Assembly (NCBI GenBank): GCA_017962615.1
Contig: JAGCUZ010000036.1
Span: 1-46,651 of the forward strand
Direction of reading: 5' to 3'
Origin: Bacteroidales bacterium
Lineage (GTDB): Bacteria; Bacteroidota; Bacteroidia; Bacteroidales; P3
Length of the DNA stretch: 46,651 nt
A program made the translations under genes and the position numbers. Position 1 is the first letter of the stretch; each line of letters begins with the position of its first letter. The notes beneath the pieces were generated by a model, which saw only the letters and a list, made by a program, of their open reading frames with translations, was not told where the DNA came from and ran no database searches. Positions 18,475-28,975 of the stretch are shown here, piece after piece.

Positions 18475-19125
18475 ATGGAAGAAGCTTTCAACCCCAACGC
18501 CCCGGCCATGATGCCGGAGAACCGTGAAATCAAAGCCGCCGCCAAGGCTATGCTCAGCGGCCGCTGGACCAACCCCGTAATCTGCACGCTGCTGTACGTA
18601 GCCATCACCGCAGCCCTGTCGCTCCTACCCAGTGCTCTGAGCGCGGCGGCATCGCTGCTCGTGGCCGTGCCTCTCGGCTTTGGCTACTGCGTGGCATTTC
18701 TGCTCCATGTGCGCGGCGAAGACGACGAAGATCTTATCACCCGCCCCTTCCTGGCCTTCAAGCAGTACAGCCGCTACCTGGGCACCTCGCTGCTGGTGAC
18801 GGTGTTCGTAATGCTGTGGTGCCTGCTGCTCATCATTCCGGGCATCATCATGGGCTACGCCTACGAGATGACACCGTTCATCATGCACGACAACCCCGAG
18901 ATGAGCGCCATGGACTGCATACGCAAGAGCAAGGAGATGATGCGGGGCTACAAGTGGAAACTGTTCTGCATGGACCTGAGCTTCATCGGATAGCTGCTGC
19001 TTTGCATACTGACCCTCGGCGTCCTTACCCTGTGGGTGACGCCGTGGATGCAGTGCTCGCACGCCAAGTTCTACGAGGAGCTGAAAGCCCGTCCGCAGCA
19101 GCCCGCGGCTGCCAGACTGGATTAA
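18475..19125 (+). pseudogene. DUF975-type membrane protein broken by an in-frame amber codon
   Basis: The frame runs 172 codons from ATG 18475, stops at TAG 18991-18993, and continues open for 43 more codons to TAA at 19123-19125. The upstream part has a cytosolic N-terminus, two or three membrane segments and MGYAYEMTPFIMHDNPEMSA, typical of DUF975. The downstream part (LLLCILTLGVLTLWVTPWMQ, then CSHAKFYEELK) is the conserved last membrane helix and tail. DUF975 proteins normally read F-I-G-W here, so the TAG most likely replaces a TGG Trp codon. The truncated protein would lack its last helix. A terminator follows, so the gene was recently functional, or the base is an assembly error. Confidence 0.8.
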
Positions 19126-19175
19126 GCCCGAAAACCGGCGGCCGCCCACACCCGACAGCCACCGACATACAAAAG

Positions 19176-19212
19176 CACCGAGAGCCCTCTTTTTGAAGGC
19201 TCTCGGTGTTTA
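19176..19212 (+). terminator. Terminator after the DUF975 gene
   Basis: An 11-bp perfect stem (19176-19186 with 19198-19208) with an 11-base loop, then TTTAT. It lies just before the next promoter. Confidence 0.8.
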
Positions 19213-19223
19213 TATTTACATTT

Positions 19224-19257
19224 TTTGTAAATGTATCAATAATTTTCCGTATCTTTG
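19224..19257 (+). promoter_or_regulatory. Promoter of the large secreted protein
   Basis: TTTG at 19224-19227 and TATCTTTG at 19250-19257, 22 bp apart, 26 bp before the ATG at 19284. This position rules out the in-frame Met at 19206 as the real start. Confidence 0.65.
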
Positions 19258-19283
19258 CAGTCGCAAATACAAGCCGACCAAAT

Positions 19284-22200
19284 ATGAATGGAAAGTGTGA
19301 TAAACTCAGGCAGTTGCTTGTCTGCGCGGCACTACTGCTACTGCCGTTGGCTACGCTGGGGCAGGTGAGATTGTCGGAATATGTAGTAACCTACCAGCGC
19401 ACGCCGTACCACAGCATTGCACGGCAAGGCACCGTGATACAGTTTTCTGACACCGTGCTTACCTATGCCACATGCCAACTGCCTTTTGCAATGCCTTTCG
19501 GCAACAACACTCTTGCCGCAGGCACTCCGATTGCATGCAGCACCAACGGATTCTTATACTTGAACGAACTGACCATCAACGGTGTCAGTGCCTCCCCTTC
19601 GGGACACATGATAATACACGCCATTCAGGAAAACCGTTACGGTGCTATAGGCAACGCGCCACCGTCGTGCGCCTACTACTACCACAACACCGTCGACAAC
19701 AGCTTCACCATAGAATATGTCAACCTGAGAACCTACAATTACCCCGGCACTGTTTTCAGCTACCAGATAGTGCTGCGCCCGTCGGGCGACATCACCATAG
19801 CCTACGATACCATGGCTTGCGACAACGACGCCGTATTGCAATGCTACCTAACCGACCAAGAAATCGACAATATATCCCTTGACGGATCATGGTTAAGGCC
19901 TGACATTGTAACAGGGAGACCGAACTATTGGGCCTCTGGCGGCGGAATGAACAAAGACACGCTGCCTATAGGCATGAGCTACACTTTTCACCGAAGCTAC
20001 GGCAGCTGCCCCGCACCCGGCATGCTGCGCTGCATATATGTCACAACCGATAGCGCCATATTATCATGGCACGCATTGGTGCACTCCGCCCATTGGGAAA
20101 TAGAATATGCCGACTCGGCCTTCACCCCCGGGTGCGGCCAGGGCAGCCCCATTCTATGCTCGGACACGGTGTGCACCATTACCGGACTTTCGCCACACAC
20201 CAAGTACCATGCATATCTGCGCTGCGACTGCGACAGCGAATACTCCACATGGCGCCACGTTGAGTTTACCACTGCCTGCAGCTCTGTAATCTCGCAATAT
20301 CTGCCACTGTATTACGGCTTCGAGGATGTCGCCCTCAACGCCCTCGACAGCTGCTGGACTTTCGGCTCACATTCATCCACCAACCAAAACCCCTACAGTT
20401 CAAGTCCATCGTCTGACGGCCACCACCACATGATGTTCACCGCACGAAACGCAGAATGGGGATACATGGCATCGCCGCGCATGGCCGAACCCTTGGACAC
20501 CTTGCAGCTGACTTTTGAATGCCGACGTTATTACAGCTACGAGCAATGCCTTATTGTTGTAGGCTCCATGAGCAATCCATGCGACCCAACCACCTTCCAC
20601 CCGTTGGACACAGTAAGCCCGGGCGGGGGCAACACCAATACGACACAATGGGATTACGTGGAAGTCAACATCGTTGGAGCCCCCTCCACCGACCATTATA
20701 TTGCCTTACACATGTGCAGTCCTCCACCCATTACGACAGGCGTACACTATGGCGAAGTCGACAATCCCAGGATAAGGTTCAAACCACAGTGCCATGCTGT
20801 AACAGCAATGAACCACAGCAATGTCACCCAGCATTCAGCCACCATTGGATGGACAGATCTTACCAGTGCCGGCTCCTACAAAGTGGAATGGGGCATACAA
20901 GGCTTCACTCCCGGCACAGGTACCGTAGACACGGTTCACACCACCTCGTACACCATACAAGGGCTTGTTGCAAGCACCAGCTATGAGGCCTACGTAACAC
21001 CGATATGCTACGGCAACAACATAGCAAGCAACAGCATAGCCTTCCAAACCCAGTGCGGCGACATACGCCACAGCGACATGCCATACTTCTACGGTTTTGA
21101 AGATGCAACATCGCAAAGCATGTCGGGCAACATCTCGTCATGCTTCACACGCACCACCAACTTCGTATTGCCGAGGCCTACTTCTATGGCACATTCCGGA
21201 AGAGTGGGGTTTTATTTCCGGAACGGCGACACCAACTACGCCCACCTTGCCCTGCCCCCTATCGACAGCACCGTTCGCGACATCACCCTCAACTACTATA
21301 TCAAGTGCGACCAACTGCCCTACAATTTGCCATTCAGGGTAGGCGTGATGACCAATCCCAACGATATCTCCACATTCCAAAACGTGGCAGAATTTGACTA
21401 CGCCAGATGTCACTCCTCATATCTGTGGTTTCAACACACAGTCCACTTTACCGACTACAACGACACCGGACGCTACATAGCATTCTGCGCCATGCCGGAT
21501 TACAACTCCGAATTGGGATGCACTATAGACGATATAACACTAAGCGTCACTCCCTCGTGCCTACCAGTTACAAGCACCACCGTGAGCAACATAAGAGGGA
21601 GCTCGGCACGCCTTGACTGGCGACACGCCTACGGACTCACACGGCCGACTGGCTATGAAATAGAGCTCATCGACTTGTCGACCGACAGACGCACCACACT
21701 GCACGACACAAACACCCACCATGTGCTTTCAGGCCTCGAACCGATGACCGAGTACATGGCATGTGTGCGCAGCATCTGTAGCGACAGCACCTACACCGAA
21801 TGGGACACCGTCAGGTTCAGCACCATATGCCTTACCCGCGAGCTCACCCCTTCGGGCAACGACACCAGGACATATTCCGGCTGTCCAGTATACGAAGGCT
21901 ACGGCAACACCTACAGCCAGACCATATTCACCGCTGCCGAACTGCACTCCTACGGCCTCGACTCAGGCAGCATAAGCGGCATCAAACTCACATGGAGCAC
22001 AAACAACCACTTCAACAAGCACTTCACAATACTCATAGACTCCACAAATGCAACCAACTATCCCGCCGCCAGCAGCGATTACTGGGTGCCCATGGGAGCA
22101 CGGCATATAGTGTACAGCGGACCGCACACAATAGGCACTTCGGGGCTGGTGCGGTACGACTTCGACCACAACTTCCACTGGAACGGGCGCTCCAACATAG

Positions 22201-24731
22201 CCATCACCTTTGTGATGAACCAAGACAGCACGCAACAAGTGTTGTCGCCGTTCAGTGCCTACAGCAGCTATGTCCGCAGCGGTGTCTCAATGTGTGTATA
22301 CAAAAACTACAATCCGTTCGTCCCCTACGTCACGCCTGACACGGCATACGAGACAACCAACTACCGACCCAACATTACATTCATGCGCCCATGCGCCGAC
22401 AACAGCACCTGCACCCGCCCCTACCTGTACGTGCGCAACATATCGAGCACCAATGCTACGGCGTGCTGGGCTCCTGGATACCGCGAAAACAACTGGAGAC
22501 TCTACTACCGTCAGTCGGGCAATACCCAGTGGATACATGCCGCAACAATTTCCGACACCACAGCCTTCGAGCTGCAAGTCTTGCAGCCAAGCACCACCTA
22601 CGAGCTGCGCCTGTCGCCGCTGTGCACGGCCAATGCCGACTCGCTGAGCGACACCGTCAGCTTCACCACAACATGCGCCGCCACGCCACTGCCGTTCCAC
22701 GAAGACTTCGACACCTGGCACTACGGCACCAACGACCTGCCCCTGTGCTGGCGGCGGCATTATAGCGGCAACACCGTATATCCGGCATTGTCGAGAATCA
22801 GTGCACACTCCGACAGCAACTCGTTGCGCATCAACTCTATCAGCCGCAACATAGCCATCCTGCTACCACAGTTCGACGCACCCGTCGACAGCCTCGAACT
22901 CACCCTCTGGATTTATAATGCAGGCAGTTTCAACAGCCATCTCCGAGTAGGCGTGTTTGAGGACCCGGACAGTATATCCTCGTTTGTTCAGGTAGGTCCC
23001 AACCTCTCCCCGTCGGCGACAGGGGTGTGGGAGGCCTTCACCGTGCCATTCGGCAGCTACCACGGCCCGGGGCGGCACATAGCAATAGCCGATTCGCCGT
23101 TGGCCAACAGCAACATATTTATTGACGACATCAGCGTAGTACACGCCAACCCATGCCCGCCACCCACAGGCTGCCACGTGCTGACAGCCGACTCAACTTG
23201 GGCCGACATAGCATGGAACGGGAACGGGTCGGGCACCTACATTGTTGAATACGGGCCCAGCGGCTTCGCGCCGGGCAGCGGAACATCATTCATATCCATC
23301 GACACCTTCGCCACCCTCTTGTCGCTGCAGCCCAACAGCATCTACGACTACTACGTGCGCTCGCTCTGCAACGGCCGCGACACTTCCAACTATTCGGCCC
23401 AGGCATCACTCCGCACCGCCTGCGGCGAAATAAGGCAGCTGCCCTACACCTACGGCTTCGAGGATGCCACGGCTTCGGGCGTTACAGGCCATATAGACCC
23501 CTGCTGGTATGTAGGCAACCCCGAAGCGTACAACTACGCCATCACCTACCCCATAATCGACCAATCACACAGCGGCAGATGGGCGATGCGCACCAGTTCG
23601 GGCTATATCGGCTACTTAGCCCTGCCCCAGTTCCATGCCAATGTGCGCGACCTCGAGATAAGCTTCAGCTACATGATGGACAACCGAGCAAACGGCGGCG
23701 TAGTGGTAGGCGTGATGACCAACCCCGAAGATGTCAGCTCATTCAGCATAGTACAAACGTTCAGCGCCGCCGCGGCGTCAGTATGGGACAGCGTCACTGT
23801 GCAGTTTAGCAGCTACACTGGCAGCGGGCGTTATATAACCATATACATACCAAGCAGCAACAGCGGCAACACATACATTGACGACGTGACCGTAAGCGGT
23901 ATAGGTCCATGCCCCGAGCCAGCCGATGTGACGGTAACTTGGGTAACATCCAGCAGTGCCACGCTACAATGGACTGCAGGCGGCAACGAGCGACGCTGGG
24001 CCATCCACGCCTTCAATGCCGGCACAGACATCTACGACACCGTCAGCAGCGCCACGGCCACATTGCAAGGACTCCTTCCCGCCACCACCTACAGCATAGC
24101 CGTGTCGGCCCTGTGCAACACCGCCATGGCCAGTCCCTGGAGCGACACCGTAACTGTGACAACCATTACCTGCGACATACCCGTACAACTCACCGCCACC
24201 CCCTATGGCACAGGAGCCGACCTACAGTGGATACCCGGCGACAACAACCCAAGCGACTGGCAGATTGACTACGGCATCGAAGGCTTCAACCACACCAGCG
24301 GCACCATGGTGACCAACATACACGCGCCCGTATACTACGTCCGCAATCTCACGGCTGGTAACACATACCAGTTCTACGTAAGATCGGTGTGCGGAGCAGG
24401 CGACACCAGCTCGTGGTCAGAGCCCGCCACCCTGCGCATCACCAGCTCCGACATCACCACCGTAACACAAGACAACCTGAATGTCGTCATATACCCCAAC
24501 CCCACATACAGCAGCCACGGCGCAACGCTATGCATAAGCCAACACAATGAGGCAGAATCGGTGCTGATAACAATTGTCGACATGTTAGGGCGCACCGTTT
24601 GGCAACACCGCACGCAATGCCTCAAAGACTGCCGCCTGCAACTGCCAACCGATGCGTTGCCAAGAGGCACCTATTTTGTACGTGTTACGTCACCAGAATC
24701 TACTGCCGTGCAGAAACTGACGGTGAGGTAG
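19284..24731 (+). CDS. Giant T9SS type A secreted protein with FN3 and jelly-roll modules
   Basis: A 1815-residue secreted or surface protein. The signal peptide is MNGKCDKLRQLLVCAALLLL to about 25. An N-terminal domain with CSTNGFLYL follows. Four related jelly-roll modules start near residues 342, 602, 1138 and 1389, marked by YGFED or HEDFD and by GVMTNPxD. They alternate with about seven FN3-like domains (near 241, 503, 757, 1039, 1289, 1542 and 1630), each with a C-P start and a W core strand. A distinct module lies at about 855-1038. The final ~85 residues (VVIYPNPTYSSHGATL to TYFVRVTSPESTAVQKLTVR) are a type A sorting domain, so export by T9SS and CTD cleavage are expected. Cys residues are frequent. 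The ligand is unknown; binding of glycans or host protein is inference. It is monocistronic. Confidence 0.88.
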   Translation: MNGKCDKLRQLLVCAALLLLPLATLGQVRLSEYVVTYQRTPYHSIARQGTVIQFSDTVLTYATCQLPFAMPFGNNTLAAGTPIACSTNGFLYLNELTINGVSASPSGHMIIHAIQENRYGAIGNAPPSCAYYYHNTVDNSFTIEYVNLRTYNYPGTVFSYQIVLRPSGDITIAYDTMACDNDAVLQCYLTDQEIDNISLDGSWLRPDIVTGRPNYWASGGGMNKDTLPIGMSYTFHRSYGSCPAPGMLRCIYVTTDSAILSWHALVHSAHWEIEYADSAFTPGCGQGSPILCSDTVCTITGLSPHTKYHAYLRCDCDSEYSTWRHVEFTTACSSVISQYLPLYYGFEDVALNALDSCWTFGSHSSTNQNPYSSSPSSDGHHHMMFTARNAEWGYMASPRMAEPLDTLQLTFECRRYYSYEQCLIVVGSMSNPCDPTTFHPLDTVSPGGGNTNTTQWDYVEVNIVGAPSTDHYIALHMCSPPPITTGVHYGEVDNPRIRFKPQCHAVTAMNHSNVTQHSATIGWTDLTSAGSYKVEWGIQGFTPGTGTVDTVHTTSYTIQGLVASTSYEAYVTPICYGNNIASNSIAFQTQCGDIRHSDMPYFYGFEDATSQSMSGNISSCFTRTTNFVLPRPTSMAHSGRVGFYFRNGDTNYAHLALPPIDSTVRDITLNYYIKCDQLPYNLPFRVGVMTNPNDISTFQNVAEFDYARCHSSYLWFQHTVHFTDYNDTGRYIAFCAMPDYNSELGCTIDDITLSVTPSCLPVTSTTVSNIRGSSARLDWRHAYGLTRPTGYEIELIDLSTDRRTTLHDTNTHHVLSGLEPMTEYMACVRSICSDSTYTEWDTVRFSTICLTRELTPSGNDTRTYSGCPVYEGYGNTYSQTIFTAAELHSYGLDSGSISGIKLTWSTNNHFNKHFTILIDSTNATNYPAASSDYWVPMGARHIVYSGPHTIGTSGLVRYDFDHNFHWNGRSNIAITFVMNQDSTQQVLSPFSAYSSYVRSGVSMCVYKNYNPFVPYVTPDTAYETTNYRPNITFMRPCADNSTCTRPYLYVRNISSTNATACWAPGYRENNWRLYYRQSGNTQWIHAATISDTTAFELQVLQPSTTYELRLSPLCTANADSLSDTVSFTTTCAATPLPFHEDFDTWHYGTNDLPLCWRRHYSGNTVYPALSRISAHSDSNSLRINSISRNIAILLPQFDAPVDSLELTLWIYNAGSFNSHLRVGVFEDPDSISSFVQVGPNLSPSATGVWEAFTVPFGSYHGPGRHIAIADSPLANSNIFIDDISVVHANPCPPPTGCHVLTADSTWADIAWNGNGSGTYIVEYGPSGFAPGSGTSFISIDTFATLLSLQPNSIYDYYVRSLCNGRDTSNYSAQASLRTACGEIRQLPYTYGFEDATASGVTGHIDPCWYVGNPEAYNYAITYPIIDQSHSGRWAMRTSSGYIGYLALPQFHANVRDLEISFSYMMDNRANGGVVVGVMTNPEDVSSFSIVQTFSAAAASVWDSVTVQFSSYTGSGRYITIYIPSSNSGNTYIDDVTVSGIGPCPEPADVTVTWVTSSSATLQWTAGGNERRWAIHAFNAGTDIYDTVSSATATLQGLLPATTYSIAVSALCNTAMASPWSDTVTVTTITCDIPVQLTATPYGTGADLQWIPGDNNPSDWQIDYGIEGFNHTSGTMVTNIHAPVYYVRNLTAGNTYQFYVRSVCGAGDTSSWSEPATLRITSSDITTVTQDNLNVVIYPNPTYSSHGATLCISQHNEAESVLITIVDMLGRTVWQHRTQCLKDCRLQLPTDALPRGTYFVRVTSPESTAVQKLTVR

Positions 24732-24800
24732 GCAATAACGGCCATACGGGCCTGTTTTATGCCTCGAGCGACGTTTTCAACAATTTGTTGATATTATCTC

Positions 24801-24818
24801 ACGCACACGCGCGTGCGT
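24801..24818. other. GC-rich hairpin upstream of gyrB
   Basis: ACGCAC (24801-24806) pairs with GTGCGT (24813-24818) around ACGCGC. It lies 69 bp past the giant gene's stop and 26 bp before the gyrB -7 box. It could be a terminator without a good U-tract, or a topology-sensitive site. Confidence 0.35.
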
Positions 24819-24844
24819 ACTATATTTATTTGACAAAAAATGAG

Positions 24845-24852
24845 TATCTTTG
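24845..24852 (+). promoter_or_regulatory. Putative -7 box for gyrB
   Basis: TATCTTTG lies 68 bp before the gyrB ATG. The nearest TTTG (24829-24832) is only 12 bp upstream, so the -33 element is unclear. Confidence 0.5.
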
Positions 24853-24905
24853 CAATCTGTTAGCGCGTTGCCATGCAACGCTTATAATCACTGAAAATCA
24901 AATAA

Positions 24906-26885
<1,980 letters not shown>

Positions 26886-27004
26886 TGGATGTTGATATGT
26901 TGATACGTTGATGTGTTGATACGTTGATGTGTTGATATGTTCGTACTCAAATATGTTGATACGTTGATATGTTTGTACTCGAACATGCTGATATGTAGAG
27001 ACGT
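26886..27004 (+). repeat. TGATAYGT word array R4, left of the four-helix-bundle gene
   Basis: Six consecutive 8-bp words (TGATATGT, TGATACGT, TGATGTGT and variants) start about 26893, then two copies of a 16-bp insert (TCGTACTCAAATATGT and TTGTACTCGAACATGC) are interleaved with more words, with three further words in all. It starts immediately after the gyrB stop. No CGCGYCAGCC decamer or ACTTAAA array is present here. Confidence 0.8.
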
Positions 27005-27058
27005 TGACATAATTATTTGCAAATAGACTCATCCGGAGTAATCTTATACACATAGTTT

Positions 27059-27448
27059 ATGGCTTTCTTTGAAGAACTAGAGGTATGGAGAGATGCAAAG
27101 ACATTGACACTATCAATATATCAGATAATGCACGAAAATCATGATTATGGATTTCGCGACCAAATACAACGAGCCTCAGTCTCGATAATGAACAATATTG
27201 CAGAAGGCAGTGAAGCAGGATTTGATTCTGCAAATATACGATTCCTACATATAGCAAAAGGCAGTTGTGCCGAGGTTCGAATTATGCTATATCTTTGCGC
27301 TGATTTAGGTTATTGCAATCCAGAACAAATAGAAGTTCTGTTGAGTTTAACAAGAAAGATCAGTGCCTATATCAATAGACTTATAGCATATATCAAATCC
27401 AAAAACGTAACGAATATACAAAAAACACCACAATCCAATTCTATATAG
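27059..27448 (+). CDS. Four-helix-bundle protein (23S rRNA intervening-sequence family)
   Basis: A 129-residue helical protein of the IVS/S23 family. Typical features are the N-terminal FFEELEVWRDAKTLTLSIYQ (family pattern: F-xx-L-x-VW-x-A), FRDQIQRASVSIMNNIAEG with the conserved Q-x-x-RA-S-SI-x-NIAEG motif, and a last helix with SLTRKISAYINRLIAYIKSK. Related proteins include Avd of diversity-generating retroelements, which binds nucleic acid, but no reverse transcriptase or variable repeat is here. The gene is clearly more AT-rich than gyrB and pepE and sits between two word arrays in opposite orientation, suggesting lateral entry. No 23S fragment lies nearby. Function is unknown. Confidence 0.85.
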   Translation: MAFFEELEVWRDAKTLTLSIYQIMHENHDYGFRDQIQRASVSIMNNIAEGSEAGFDSANIRFLHIAKGSCAEVRIMLYLCADLGYCNPEQIEVLLSLTRKISAYINRLIAYIKSKNVTNIQKTPQSNSI

Positions 27449-27456
27449 GATAAACC

Positions 27457-27539
27457 TCTATCAAGAATCATATCAACCCATCAACACCAAACATATCAAC
27501 AAAAAATCATATCAACTTATCAACATTAAACATATCAAC
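27457..27539 (-). repeat. Inverted word array R5, right of the four-helix-bundle gene
   Basis: Read on the minus strand it consists of GTTGATATG-type words, with spacers TTTAAT, TTTTTT and TTTGGT. Bases 27508-27539 are the exact inverse of 13450-13481 (32 bp). It ends 7 bp before the pepE ATG, so it occupies the whole pepE leader. Confidence 0.8.
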
Positions 27540-27546
27540 ATCTTAT

Positions 27547-28296
27547 ATGGATAAAAGAAATCTTTTGCTTATCAGCAACAGCACCATGCGCGGCGAGGCT
27601 TACCTCGGCTGGTGCAAGGACATGATTGCCGACTTCTGCCGTCGGCACAACGTTAAGAAGGTGCTCTTTGTACCTTATGCCGGCGTGTCGCTGGCCGAAG
27701 GCGGACTCACCAAGAGCTACGACGCCTACGAGAAGAAAGTGGCCAACGTATATAAAGAATTCGGCGTGAAGCTGACGAGCGTGCACCACAAGGCGCTGCC
27801 CGTCAACGCCGTGTACGACACCGACTGCGTGGCTGTTGGCGGCGGCAACACCTTCCACCTTGTGCGCGAGCTGCACCGCACAGGCCTCATGCAGGCCATA
27901 CGTCAGCGTGCCTTCGACGGCATGCCATACCTGGGTTGGAGCGCCGGCAGCAACGTGGCAGGTCCCACCCTCTGCACCACCAACGACCTGCCCATCGTCA
28001 TGCCACCTTCGTTCGACTGCATGGGCATCGTGCCGTTCCAAATCAACCCCCACTACACCGACTTCTTCGACCCGAAGCACGGCGGCGAGACACGCGACGA
28101 CCGTCTGAAAGAGTACATCATGGTCAACCCCAAGGCCACAGTTGCCGCCATCCGCGAAGCCACGGCACTGCTCCTCGAAGACGGCAAGTTGTCGCTCATC
28201 GGCAAACCCAACAAGATGAAGGTCTTCAAGACCAAGATGGAGAACACCAAGGAGTACGGACTTAAAGACAACCTCAACTTCCTCTTGAAGGCATAG
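27547..28296 (+). CDS. pepE: Dipeptidase E (alpha-aspartyl dipeptidase, family S51)
   Basis: A cytoplasmic serine peptidase that hydrolyses dipeptides with N-terminal aspartate. At 249 residues it is slightly longer than the ~230 of the Salmonella enzyme. The nucleophile lies in YLGWSAGSNVAGPTLCTTND, preceded by AVGGGNTFHLVREL, and the later PFQINPHYTDFF segment holds the conserved His. The ATG at 27547 follows the word array R5 directly; the leader has no clear -7 box, so transcription may come from gyrB, the helix-bundle gene or the repeat itself. It is followed 4 bp later by a DUF805 gene. Confidence 0.93.
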   Translation: MDKRNLLLISNSTMRGEAYLGWCKDMIADFCRRHNVKKVLFVPYAGVSLAEGGLTKSYDAYEKKVANVYKEFGVKLTSVHHKALPVNAVYDTDCVAVGGGNTFHLVRELHRTGLMQAIRQRAFDGMPYLGWSAGSNVAGPTLCTTNDLPIVMPPSFDCMGIVPFQINPHYTDFFDPKHGGETRDDRLKEYIMVNPKATVAAIREATALLLEDGKLSLIGKPNKMKVFKTKMENTKEYGLKDNLNFLLKA

Positions 28297-28300
28297 TGTC

Positions 28301-28852
28301 ATGAAGTGGTTCCTTAAATGCCTGAAACAGTACGCCGATTTCACCGGCCGAGCCCGACGCAAGGAATACTGGTGGTTCTCGCTCATCAACTGCCTCATAT
28401 CGATGGTATTGCTCGTCGGAATGATGGTGCCCATCTTCAAAGCAGCATTCGGCCCGTCAGCAAGCGAAGATTTCAACGAATGGGATGTAATGCGTTCGAT
28501 ATTCACCAACCCGTTCCTGTACATCTATATTATCTTCTATCTTGCCATGCTTGTACCGGGCTTGGCCGTGATGGTGCGCCGCCTACACGACATCGGCAAA
28601 TCAGGCTACTGGAGTATCTTGATTATCGGAGGCTCTGTGCTGGGCAATATAAGTAGAATGCTTTCCGACACATGTGTCATAGCATATGCATTGGTGACAC
28701 TCGCAGTTATTGCCATTCTAATCGTTTCCCTCATTTGGCTTTTCTCCGACTCGGAATACGGACCAAACCAATACGGTCCTAACCCGAAAGGCGATGGCAA
28801 CCAGCCCGAGCCGCAGACAAACGCCAATACCACGGAGGCGCAGACCGAATAG
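28301..28852 (+). CDS. DUF805 family membrane protein
   Basis: A 183-residue integral membrane protein of unknown function. The N-terminal FLKCLKQYADFTGRARRKEY, with the F-x-GRA-RR-x-E-YW pattern and WWFSLIN helix start, is the DUF805 signature. About four hydrophobic helices follow, with VRRLHDIGKSGYWSILIIGG between helices two and three, also typical. The C-terminus after SDSEYGPNQYGPNPKG is polar and Thr/Asn-rich. The family often sits next to unrelated metabolic genes. The 4-bp gap after pepE suggests translation coupling or at least a shared transcript. A terminator follows 48 bp after the stop. Confidence 0.9.
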   Translation: MKWFLKCLKQYADFTGRARRKEYWWFSLINCLISMVLLVGMMVPIFKAAFGPSASEDFNEWDVMRSIFTNPFLYIYIIFYLAMLVPGLAVMVRRLHDIGKSGYWSILIIGGSVLGNISRMLSDTCVIAYALVTLAVIAILIVSLIWLFSDSEYGPNQYGPNPKGDGNQPEPQTNANTTEAQTE

Positions 28853-28900
28853 CTCCGGTAGAACCGTCAACGTAAAGGCACGCAAAAAACAACGCCATTT

Positions 28901-28932
28901 ATACCTGACCAATAAATTGGCCAGGTATTTTT
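28901..28932. terminator. Terminator between DUF805 gene and topB
   Basis: ATACCTG and CCAA (28901-28912) pair with TTGG and CAGGTAT (28917-28928) with one A-C mismatch, then TTTTTG. It can end plus-strand transcripts and, given the A-rich front, may also serve topB from the other side. Confidence 0.75.
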
Positions 28933-28975
28933 GTTATGCCACCAATGTGGCATATTGCAGGCAATGGCTGATGGA

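Noticed and set aside
18475-19125. Pyrrolysine or other recoding at TAG 18991
   Set aside because: No sign of other recoded TAG codons or of a suppressor tRNA in the window; loss of Trp TGG by one base change is simpler.
19206-19283. Earlier in-frame start of the giant protein at 19206
   Set aside because: It overlaps the previous terminator and precedes the -7 box at 19250-19257; the Met at 19284 gives a clean signal peptide.
26886-27004. CRISPR array
   Set aside because: The unit is only 8 bp and tandem, without unique spacers of 25-40 bp, and there are no cas genes.
27059-27448. Avd gene of a diversity-generating retroelement
   Set aside because: No reverse transcriptase, template repeat or variable repeat pair in the window; the sequence fits the general IVS family.
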